The notes beneath the pieces were generated by a model. It was not told the DNA's origin and made no database searches. It saw nothing but the letters and a program-made list of their open reading frames with translations. From Hyphomicrobiales bacterium (GTDB taxonomy: Bacteria; Pseudomonadota; Alphaproteobacteria; Rhizobiales; Rhizobiaceae), in NCBI GenBank assembly GCA_900465675.1, contig UBJR01000023.1, positions 62,001-126,000 on the forward strand: DNA of 64,000 nt, given 5' to 3'. Below, piece after piece: positions 18,094-24,669 of the stretch. The position numbers and the translations under genes are program-made. The stretch's first letter is position 1, and the number at the start of each line of letters is the position of its first letter.

Positions 18094-18708
18094 ATGAGCG
18101 ATACGGCAGCAGTGACCGTCTTTCTGATCGATGACGACGAAGCGGTCCTCAAGGCCCTGAAGCGTCTTTTGGGCGCGTTCGGGCATCACGTCGAGGCGCA
18201 TACCAGCGCCGAAGCGTTTCTCAAGCAGCACGATCCAGAGGTCCCGGGATGCGCGATCGTCGATCTCGGCCTGCCCGGCATGGACGGGTTGGCGGTGCAG
18301 GAGCTTCTTCTGGCGGAAAGCGTGGAGCGGCCCATCATCTTCCTGACCGGGCAGGCGGATATCCCCGCCACGGTCCGGGCGATGAAGGCGGGCGCGATCG
18401 ATTTCCTGACCAAGCCGGTGAATGCGGCGTCGCTGATGGCGGCCGTCGCCACGGCAATCGAGCGCGATGCCGGCGCGCGGCAAGCCGGAGAGGAGCGGCG
18501 GCAGATCGAACAGCGGATCGCCTCGCTGACCGCCCGCGAGCGCGAGGTCCTCACCTGTGTCGTTGCCGGGCGTTTGAACAAGCAGATTGCCGCAGAGCTC
18601 GGCACGGTCGAGAAGACGATCAAAGTTCATCGCGGCCGCATGATGGAAAAGATGGGCGTCCGCACGGTTGCCGATCTCGTGCGGATGTCGGCGACAGCAC
18701 ACCATTGA
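18094..18708 (+). CDS. FixJ/NarL-type response regulator (receiver + LuxR HTH)
   Basis: The protein has 204 residues; AGGGGAAAG precedes the ATG. The receiver domain has acidic residues in LIDDDEAV, phospho-acceptor Asp57 (AIVDLGLPGMDG), a threonine in FLTGQAD and a lysine in LTKPV. The C-terminal LuxR-type helix-turn-helix is LTAREREVLTCVVAGRLNKQIAAELG with VEKTIKVHRGRMMEKMG. The layout is that of the FixJ family. It is very probably the partner of the kinase encoded immediately upstream. LuxR-type domains bind short palindromes as dimers, so it is the best candidate to bind the five TTGG-N8-CCAA sites around it. Confidence 0.92.
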   Translation: MSDTAAVTVFLIDDDEAVLKALKRLLGAFGHHVEAHTSAEAFLKQHDPEVPGCAIVDLGLPGMDGLAVQELLLAESVERPIIFLTGQADIPATVRAMKAGAIDFLTKPVNAASLMAAVATAIERDAGARQAGEERRQIEQRIASLTAREREVLTCVVAGRLNKQIAAELGTVEKTIKVHRGRMMEKMGVRTVADLVRMSATAHH

Positions 18709-18744
18709 CGCGAAGTCGCCTCGGTCTGCGCGAGCTGATTGGTA

Positions 18745-18760
18745 TTGGACTGAAGGCCAA
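18745..18760 (-). promoter_or_regulatory. 16-bp palindromic operator candidate, copy C
   Basis: The + strand reads TTGGACTGAAGGCCAA; on the minus strand it reads TTGGCCTTCAGTCCAA, matching copies A and B. It ends 35 bases before the start of the stand-alone receiver gene, the shortest spacing of the five. Confidence 0.6.
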
Positions 18761-18795
18761 TTCCTGATGGCAGGCGCATGCTGTAAGACAGCGTC

Positions 18796-19164
18796 ATGGA
18801 GAGCGCAAAACTCAGAGTGGCTATCGTGGACGACGACGAGGTCGTGCGCCGCGCCCTGCGCCGGATGATTGCTTCCCTGTCCTTCGATCCTGTCGAATTT
18901 TCGGCGGGCGAAACCTTTCTCGCCGCTCTGCTGACGACGACGTTCTCCTGTGCGTTGATCGACATGCACATGCCGGGCCTGAACGGCATCGATATCGTCC
19001 TGCGGATGCGGCAGGACGGACATCTGGTTCCGGCGATCATCATCACCGGCGGCGACGTTCCAAAGATGCGCGAACGCTGTCTGAGAGCCGGGGCCGCAAA
19101 TTACCTGGTAAAGCCCGTTGAGCGCGAGACGGTGTCGCGCGCGATCAGGCTGATATTGAACTGA
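18796..19164 (+). CDS. Single-domain response regulator receiver
   Basis: The protein has 122 residues and is only a CheY-like receiver: acidic pocket IVDDDEVV, phospho-acceptor Asp56 (ALIDMHMPGLNG), a threonine in IIITGGD and a lysine in YLVKPVE. There is no output domain, so it may act as a phosphate sink, a relay step or an allosteric partner for the kinase at 16227. No clear Shine-Dalgarno precedes the ATG, and the operator candidate ends only 35 bases upstream, so the mRNA leader must be very short if the site is an activator box. It has its own copy of the palindrome, suggesting feedback within the system. Confidence 0.85.
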   Translation: MESAKLRVAIVDDDEVVRRALRRMIASLSFDPVEFSAGETFLAALLTTTFSCALIDMHMPGLNGIDIVLRMRQDGHLVPAIIITGGDVPKMRERCLRAGAANYLVKPVERETVSRAIRLILN

Positions 19165-19297
19165 TCCGCTGCCAAGCGACTCTACCTCCTTGCTCCGGCA
19201 GACTTTCATGCCGCATTCACCCGCCCCGTCATCTCGCTGCTGCTATCGCAATTTCGGATTCTTCGCGAGCGCCGCCTGCACGCGCCATCCGGCACTA

Positions 19298-19313
19298 TTG
19301 GACCTAAGGCCAA
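19298..19313 (-). promoter_or_regulatory. 16-bp palindromic operator candidate, copy D
   Basis: The + strand reads TTGGACCTAAGGCCAA; the reverse strand gives TTGGCCTTAGGTCCAA. It lies in the 249-base gap after the receiver gene and ends 100 bases before the DUF202 start. Nothing else in that gap looks coding. Confidence 0.6.
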
Positions 19314-19413
19314 TTACGGCGGTCATTCGCGATGGTGTAGTTGATACCGTGCCAGTTCGCCGTTCACCGGCCAGCCGGCAGGCTCCAATCTGACGGTTGT
19401 CAGGGGATGGAAG

Positions 19414-19848
19414 ATGAACGAGGCCGAGACCTCCACAGAACTGTCATCGCGACGTACGGGCATGTCGTTCCAGCGCACGCGGATGAGCGCCGACCGGACG
19501 CTGATGTCGGTCATCCGCACATCGCTTTCGCTGATTGGCTTCGGTTTCACGATCTTCCAGTTCTTCGCCAAGCTGAAGGCCGCCGGCACACTCGAAAGCG
19601 GCTCGCCCAAAAATTTCGGCCTGGCGCTGGTGGGGCTCGGTGTGGGCATGCTGATCGTCGGGATCGTCTATCACCTCCAGTTCATGTCCGGTTTGCGGGG
19701 CCTGAGGCACGACATGGTGGCCGATGGCCTCATCCACGGCGAGAGCCGCTTCCCTGTCTCGTTCACCATGATCATCGCCGTGCTTCTGCTGATGACCGGC
19801 GTGCTGGCGATTGCCGGCATGACCTTCGGAGCGGGACCGTTTGGCTGA
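19414..19848 (+). CDS. DUF202 (YidH-like) inner-membrane protein
   Basis: The protein has 144 residues; GGGGATGGAAG precedes the ATG. The DUF202 signature of repeated RT motifs is clear (FQRTRMSADRTLMSVIRTSLSLIGFG). The first membrane helix contains LIGFGFTIFQFF, and two more follow (GLALVGLGVGMLIVGIVYH and FTMIIAVLLLMTGVLAIAGM). The family is small, integral to the inner membrane and of unknown function. It probably heads an operon with the transporter 21 bases downstream and the DUF1622 gene, and carries operator candidate copy D. Confidence 0.85.
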   Translation: MNEAETSTELSSRRTGMSFQRTRMSADRTLMSVIRTSLSLIGFGFTIFQFFAKLKAAGTLESGSPKNFGLALVGLGVGMLIVGIVYHLQFMSGLRGLRHDMVADGLIHGESRFPVSFTMIIAVLLLMTGVLAIAGMTFGAGPFG

Positions 19849-19869
19849 CAGTCGAAAGGAAACGCAAGC

Positions 19870-20739
19870 GTGACCCTTGCTCAGATCATCCCCCTCGTTC
19901 TGACGGCCAGCATCTTCCTCAACGTATTGGCGCTCGGCCTCGCTGCCAATCTCGAAGATGCTACCTATCTGTTCCGGCGGCCATGGCTTCTACTGCGCGC
20001 CGTCCTGTCAATGAATGTCTTGATGGTGCTCATCGTCGTCGCTTGCGCTTCCATCTTCGATCTGACCTTTCCGGTGAAAGTCGTGCTGCTGGCACTGGCA
20101 GTCTCGCCGGTGCCGCCGCTTTTGCCGACCAAGGAACGCAAGCATGGGGCGACCCGGTCCTATGCCGTTGGCCTTCTGGTTTCGGCAGTGCTTCTCTCCC
20201 TTGTATTCATCCCCTCGTCGATCGAATGGATCGGGCAATATTTCGGCCGGGAGACGCATGTTTCGGCATCCGATATCGCGCCTGTGATCCTGATTTCGGC
20301 GATCGTCCCGCTGGCCCTTGGCATCCTCGTTCACCGGCTGATGCCGGATCTCGCGGAGAGACTTGTCCGCCCGGTGTCTCTGCTGTCGATGATCCTCCTG
20401 GTGCTCGGCGCCTTGCCCATCCTCTTCACGATGTCCGGCGCGATCTGGACGACGATCGTCAACGGTTCGCTGATCGCGCTCGCATGCTTCACGCTGATCG
20501 GGCTTGCTGTCGGGCACATCCTGGGTGGCCCCGATCCCGGTAATCGCACGGCACTTGCGCTCGCCACATGCAGCCGCCATCCGGGCATGGCGCTGACGAT
20601 CGCCTCGCTGAATTTTCCGGATCAGAAGGCGGCGTTCATGGCTGTCGTCATCTTGCATCTGATCGTCGGAGCGCTGGTTTCCATCCCCTATCTGCGCTGG
20701 CGCATTAGCCGCGATCGGGTGGCATGGACGCCGCCGTGA
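19870..20739 (+). CDS. BASS-family (bile acid:Na+ symporter-like) transporter
   Basis: The protein has 289 residues with a GTG start preceded by AAAGGAAA. About nine hydrophobic helices cover almost the whole length. The segment ALATCSRHPGMALTIASLNFPDQ matches the conserved crossover region of the BASS/SBF superfamily, and VSPVPPLLPTKERK occupies the first-half counterpart. It is probably a sodium-coupled importer or exporter of an organic anion in the inner membrane; the substrate is unknown. Its place in a block with a sulfatase suggests a sulfated or carboxylated compound, but that is only contextual. Confidence 0.75.
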   Translation: MTLAQIIPLVLTASIFLNVLALGLAANLEDATYLFRRPWLLLRAVLSMNVLMVLIVVACASIFDLTFPVKVVLLALAVSPVPPLLPTKERKHGATRSYAVGLLVSAVLLSLVFIPSSIEWIGQYFGRETHVSASDIAPVILISAIVPLALGILVHRLMPDLAERLVRPVSLLSMILLVLGALPILFTMSGAIWTTIVNGSLIALACFTLIGLAVGHILGGPDPGNRTALALATCSRHPGMALTIASLNFPDQKAAFMAVVILHLIVGALVSIPYLRWRISRDRVAWTPP

Positions 20740-20784
20740 CATCGGTGGTGAACCGCGTGAAACGCTTTTCAGCAGGAGACGGCA

Positions 20785-21165
20785 ATGGAAGAATGGCTTG
20801 TCTACCTCACCGAGCGCGCTGTCGTTCTCATCAATGGCGCTGCTCTTGTCGTCGTTGTCTACGGCACGCTTGAAGCTTTCGTTGCGGCGATCAGGATCAT
20901 CGTGGCCGGGCGGCTGTCAGAGGAGGAACGCAGTCTCGTCTGGCTGACGTTCGGCCGCTGGCTGGTTGCCGGTCTCAGCTTCCAGCTCGCGGCTGACATC
21001 GTCGAAACGTCGATCTCGCCGAGCTGGGAGGAGATCGGGCGCTTCGCGGCAATCGCGGTTATCCGGACGTTCCTCAATTTCTTCATAAATCGGGATATGG
21101 GCGAGCTTCGCGAGCGTCGGAAGGAAACCGCGCGGGAGCGTCACGCGGCCGCCGCCCCGGAATAA
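20785..21165 (+). CDS. DUF1622 membrane protein
   Basis: The protein has 126 residues; CAGGAGACGGCA precedes the ATG. Helices include VVLINGAALVVVVYGTLEAFVAAI and WLVAGLSFQLAADIVET. The AADIVET core with AAIAVIRTFLNFFINRDMGEL is the DUF1622 pattern. The C-terminus is charged and cytoplasmic-looking. The function is unknown. It follows the BASS transporter by 45 bases and is probably the third gene of that operon; a 260-base gap holding operator copy E separates it from the sulfatase. Confidence 0.85.
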   Translation: MEEWLVYLTERAVVLINGAALVVVVYGTLEAFVAAIRIIVAGRLSEEERSLVWLTFGRWLVAGLSFQLAADIVETSISPSWEEIGRFAAIAVIRTFLNFFINRDMGELRERRKETARERHAAAAPE

Positions 21166-21281
21166 CCGAAGGCCAGCCAGGCTGAATTTCCGGCGCCGGA
21201 TCGAGACGTTCCGGCGGCAGATGCCTGTTGCCGCATGATGGCTGCGACGGCAGCCCTTAGCCGATGTTTGCGCAGCCTTAG

Positions 21282-21297
21282 GTGGACCAAGGTCCAA
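21282..21297 (-). promoter_or_regulatory. 16-bp palindromic operator candidate, copy E
   Basis: The + strand reads GTGGACCAAGGTCCAA; the reverse strand gives TTGGACCTTGGTCCAC. It is the most divergent copy in the outermost base but keeps the GGWCC cores. It lies 128 bases upstream of the arylsulfatase start. Confidence 0.5.
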
Positions 21298-21425
21298 CTG
21301 GACGAGCACCGGTTCGCAGAGCAGTTTTCCCCCCGCAAGCACATTTCGGCGACGCCCTGCGCGCAGTCCAATCAAGAATTGGCACGGCACACCGACTGTA
21401 CCTCATCGGAAAAAGGAACTCAGAA

Positions 21426-22934
21426 ATGGCGACCAAGAAACCGAACGTTCTAATCATGTGGGGAGACGATATCGGACAGTCGAACCTCAGTTGCTACACC
21501 AGGGGCCTGATGGGCTACAAGACGCCCAATATCGACCGCCTTGCAAGCGAAGGCATGATCTTTACGGACTCCTATGCGGAGCAGAGTTGCACGGCGGGCC
21601 GTGCCGCCTTCATAACCGGCCAGTGCGGTCTGCGGACCGGCCTGACTAAGGTCGGCCTTCCCGGCGCTGAACTGGGCCTCAAGGCCGAAGACATCACCAT
21701 TGCTCAAGCCCTCAAGCCGCTCGGCTACCGGACCGGGCAATTCGGCAAGAACCATCTGGGCGACCGCGACGAACATCTGCCGACGGTGCACGGCTTCGAT
21801 GAGTTCTTTGGCAACCTCTACCACCTCAACGCCGAGGAGGAGCCCGAAGAAGTCGATTACCCGAACGCGAAGGACTTCCCCGAGTTCAGGAAGAAATATG
21901 GTCCCCGCGGCGTCCTGCATTGCTGGGCGGATGGAAAAGGCGGTCAGAAGATCGAGAATACCGGCCCGCTGACGAAGAAGCGCATGGAGACCTGCGACGA
22001 CGAATTCCTGGCGGCGGCCAAGAAATTCATCAAAGCTGCCCACGACGCTGGCGAGCCGTTCTTCGTCTGGTTCAACACGTCACACATGCATGCGTGGACG
22101 CATGTCAAGCCGGAGAGCCGCGGGCAGTCCGGACGTTGGCAGTCGGAATACCATGACGTGATGATCGATCACGACAAGTGCATCGGCGAGATGCTCGACT
22201 TCATCGACAAGCTCGGAATCGCGGACAATACATTCGTGCAGTACAGCACAGACAACGGTCCGCACATGAACACCTGGCCGGATGCGGGCATGACGCCGTT
22301 CCGGTCCGAAAAGAACACAAGCTGGGAAGGCGCCTATCGCGTTCCATGCATGGTTCGTTTTCCGGGCCATATCAAGGCCGGGTCGGTCTCGAACGGGATC
22401 ATCAGCCATCAGGACTGGTTTCCAACCATCCTTGCCATAGCCGGCGAGTCCGATATCAAGGAAAAGCTGAAGAAGGGCCACAAGGTCGGCAATACGACAT
22501 TCAAGGTCCATCTCGACGGCCACAACCTGCTGCCCTACCTGACAGGCAAAGAGGCCGAGAGCCCGCGCAAGGGCTTCATCTACTTCACCGATGACGGCGA
22601 CGTCGCCGCCTTGCGATACGACAACTGGAAAATGATGTTCATGGAACAGCGTGTCGAGACGACGCTCAAAATATGGCTGGAACCGTTCGTCGTGCTGCGC
22701 ACGCCGTATATTTTCAATCTGCGGATGGATCCATACGAACGCGCGATACAGACCTCCAATACGTTCTACGATTGGATGTTCCGGCACATCTATCTGCTTG
22801 TGCCGGCCCAGGCAGGCGTAGCGGAATTCCTGTCATCGTTCAAAGAGTTTCCGCCCCGGCAGAAATCTGCGAGCTTCAGCCTGGATCAGGTGCTCGAAAA
22901 GATGACGGATGCATCGGCCAGCGGTGGGCATTGA
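21426..22934 (+). CDS. Arylsulfatase (type I, formylglycine dependent)
   Basis: The protein has 502 residues from ATG 21426, with AAAAAGGAA just upstream. The alkaline-phosphatase-fold start PNVLIMWGDDIG supplies metal ligands Asp14 and Asp15. The formylglycine site is SCTAGRAAFITGQ, with Cys55 and Arg59, fitting C-x-(S/P/A)-x-R. FGKNHLGD and a later TDNGPHMNTWPDAG motif complete the active site. The enzyme needs oxidation of Cys55 by an FGE, and the FGE gene lies at 15124 in the same block. No signal peptide is visible, so it probably acts in the cytoplasm on an imported sulfate ester. The substrate is unknown. Confidence 0.92.
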   Translation: MATKKPNVLIMWGDDIGQSNLSCYTRGLMGYKTPNIDRLASEGMIFTDSYAEQSCTAGRAAFITGQCGLRTGLTKVGLPGAELGLKAEDITIAQALKPLGYRTGQFGKNHLGDRDEHLPTVHGFDEFFGNLYHLNAEEEPEEVDYPNAKDFPEFRKKYGPRGVLHCWADGKGGQKIENTGPLTKKRMETCDDEFLAAAKKFIKAAHDAGEPFFVWFNTSHMHAWTHVKPESRGQSGRWQSEYHDVMIDHDKCIGEMLDFIDKLGIADNTFVQYSTDNGPHMNTWPDAGMTPFRSEKNTSWEGAYRVPCMVRFPGHIKAGSVSNGIISHQDWFPTILAIAGESDIKEKLKKGHKVGNTTFKVHLDGHNLLPYLTGKEAESPRKGFIYFTDDGDVAALRYDNWKMMFMEQRVETTLKIWLEPFVVLRTPYIFNLRMDPYERAIQTSNTFYDWMFRHIYLLVPAQAGVAEFLSSFKEFPPRQKSASFSLDQVLEKMTDASASGGH

Positions 22935-22979
22935 AGCTCTGACGCCAGGCTGTATAGCGCTGGAAAGATGAAAGAAAGC

Positions 22980-23006
22980 GTGCCCCGGTCGACAAGGCCG
23001 GGGCAC
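22980..23006 (+). terminator. Strong GC hairpin after the arylsulfatase gene
   Basis: A perfect nine-base stem, GTGCCCCGG (22980-22988) with CCGGGGCAC (22998-23006), has a nine-base loop. There is no T-tract on the + strand, so termination by this hairpin alone is uncertain. The rest of the 335-base gap to 23270 shows no supported gene, apart from a weak minus-strand frame noted among the findings. Confidence 0.45.
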
Positions 23007-23269
23007 ATCCGCCTTAACGAGAAGGCACCGGTATACTGTGTTTGGATCGGCATAGGATGGGCAACTGGCGCCTCAAGTCGAGATCAAGGCGGCGAGGCTT
23101 GCCTTCCGCGCGACGCTTTCGTCACGGTAGTCCGCCGTATTCTTCTTTATAGCATCCGCGCCAACCCCACCAAATTTGGCCGTGGCGAATTGTGAATAGT
23201 CCTCGCCTTTTCTCCGCTGCGGGCCGTATTCTTCCACCCATGCGCCATGGCGGCGTGCTGGGGACGGCC

Positions 23270-23491
23270 ATGACCGATCGCAGATTTGATGACAGTCCAC
23301 GCGGGCAGCTTGCCGAGGCGTTTCAGGCCTTGTCCGAGGCGGCGGTGCGCGCGGGCTGGGGTGAGGGCGATGTGGCGCGGGCGCTGTGCGAGCTTGCCGA
23401 GGAATATCTGATCGAGATCAGCGGCAAGGCGATCACCGATGGCGCCCTGCATCCGCGTCTGGCGGACGTGATCCCGATCCGCAAACATTAA
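23270..23491 (+). CDS. Small conserved-looking hypothetical protein
   Basis: The protein has 73 residues from ATG 23270 (MTDRRFDDSPRGQL). The frame extends upstream to 23192 but the added residues look non-coding. The protein is largely helical (AEAFQALSEAAVRAGW, VARALCELAEEYLIE) and ends LADVIPIRKH. No membrane segment or known motif is present. I do not recognise a family; codon use and composition look coding. Confidence 0.6.
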   Translation: MTDRRFDDSPRGQLAEAFQALSEAAVRAGWGEGDVARALCELAEEYLIEISGKAITDGALHPRLADVIPIRKH

Positions 23492-23504
23492 AGCGTGATC
23501 GGCA

Positions 23505-23738
23505 CTATTCCAGCAGTCCTGCCGAGCGAACGGCGGTGATGAAGGACAGTCGCGCCTTTCCGGCGCTGATCAGCCCATCGAGCGCGTCGAGGCAATGCTG
23601 CATGGCGATGCGGTATTCGCGGCCGCGCTTGCCCGGCCAGCGCTTCAGGAATTCGACAGCCTCCCAGGCGGTGGAAATGATAAGGCCCGCGGTTGCGGAT
23701 TTGACGCGGACGGGGGAGGGGAAATTTCTCTGACTCAT
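23505..23738 (-). CDS. DUF982 protein
   Basis: The protein has 77 residues from the ATG at 23738 (MSQRNFPSPVRV). The body, with TAWEAVEFLKRWPGKRG and CLDALDGLISAGKAR, has the DUF982 pattern of small proteins abundant in rhizobia. The function is unknown. It is convergent with the preceding small gene, 13 bases away. A longer in-frame start at 23864 is possible, but the extension has an unlike composition. Confidence 0.75.
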   Translation of the reverse strand: MSQRNFPSPVRVKSATAGLIISTAWEAVEFLKRWPGKRGREYRIAMQHCLDALDGLISAGKARLSFITAVRSAGLLE

Positions 23739-23914
23739 GACACGATCTTCGATACTGAACGGAACCTGCCAGCAAACGCCCGCCCACTGGCTTTGTTCCC
23801 GATAAATTTCCGGCAGTTGCAAAGCGTGAGATCGGCGCGCATAGTGAGCGTGTTCCCGATCCATTCGTGCCGTTGCGGATGTCCCGCATCAGGCCTTCAT
23901 GAAGTGCTGCTGCG

Positions 23915-24127
23915 ATGCTCGCCACACCCATCCATCCGCGCGACCTGCCGTTGTTTTCGGAGGATCTCGACGTGATCTCGAACATTCTGGATGAAGTCTG
24001 CGAAAATCGCGGCGTTGGCCGCCGCACGCAGGAAGCCGAGCGCCTTGGCGCCGTGATGATCCAGCTCTACCGTCAGGGCGTCAGGGACGGCGCAAAGCTC
24101 GCCGCCCTGACCAAGGCCTACCTCTGA
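23915..24127 (+). CDS. Small hypothetical protein
   Basis: The protein has 70 residues and starts MLATPIHPRDLPLFSEDL. It is helical and soluble (DVISNILDEVCENRGVG, AERLGAVMIQLYRQGVRDGAKLAAL). It has no recognised domain, although its composition and codon use look coding. It ends three bases before a convergent small membrane-protein gene. Confidence 0.6.
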   Translation: MLATPIHPRDLPLFSEDLDVISNILDEVCENRGVGRRTQEAERLGAVMIQLYRQGVRDGAKLAALTKAYL

Positions 24128-24130
24128 AGA

Positions 24131-24280
24131 TTACTTCTGCTCGACGGAAACGCCGTTCTGGCCGATGCTGAGCTCGACGCCCTCAGGCTTGCTTTCTTCA
24201 CGGTAAATATAGGCGCCCAGGCCGACGACGACGACCAGCAGAGCGCCGATGACGAAATAAAGTCCATTGCTACGATTCAA
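24131..24280 (-). CDS. Small single-pass membrane protein (49 aa, TTG start)
   Basis: A 50-codon frame begins at TTG 24280 with AGGG eight bases upstream and ends in TAA. The protein starts MNRSNGLYFVIGALLVVVV, one clear transmembrane helix, and continues GLGAYIYREESKPEGVEL to a polar tail ending SVEQK. The helix-plus-acidic-tail layout and lack of Arg-rich shadow composition argue that it is real. The function is unknown. Confidence 0.65.
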   Translation of the reverse strand: MNRSNGLYFVIGALLVVVVGLGAYIYREESKPEGVELSIGQNGVSVEQK

Positions 24281-24344
24281 GATGTTTTCCCTCAACGCGT
24301 TGATTGCGCGGCGGAAAACGTATGAGAACGGGTTTGGTTCCGTC

Positions 24345-24638
24345 TCAGTCGTCGTTGGTGGCGTTAAGCTCGTCCGGCCTCAGCCCGTCATCGCCGTTCG
24401 GGCGGGCTTTCAGCCGCACGCCGGGGCCGCCTTCGTCGTGATTGCCGCTGGCGATGAAGACGATTCCGGCAGCTTCGAGCGCATGCTTGGCGGCGAGAAA
24501 CGCCTGCGGTTCACCCGTGCCGGTGCCATGTTCGAGAGCGGAGACCGTCTGCGTCGAGAGCCCGGCGGCACCGGCCAGTTCCTCGATGCTCATGCCGGTC
24601 ATGGCGCGCGCGCCGCGTATCTGTGTTCCTGTGATCAT
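24345..24638 (-). CDS. XRE-family helix-turn-helix regulator
   Basis: The protein has 97 residues from ATG 24638 (MITGTQIRGARAMTGMS). The N-terminal half is an HTH_XRE domain (SIEELAGAAGLSTQTVSALEHG), and residues about 45-70 resemble the short C-terminal motif AALEAAGIVFI seen in many rhizobial XRE proteins (here HALEAAGIVFIASG). The tail is polar. It probably binds DNA as a dimer; targets are unknown. It lies just downstream of the polysaccharide operon, on the same strand. The start codon lacks a clear Shine-Dalgarno, and a longer frame to 24707 exists. Confidence 0.75.
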   Translation of the reverse strand: MITGTQIRGARAMTGMSIEELAGAAGLSTQTVSALEHGTGTGEPQAFLAAKHALEAAGIVFIASGNHDEGGPGVRLKARPNGDDGLRPDELNATNDD

Positions 24639-24669
24639 CAGAGGAATTGTAGCGCGGATGGCGCGCTTC

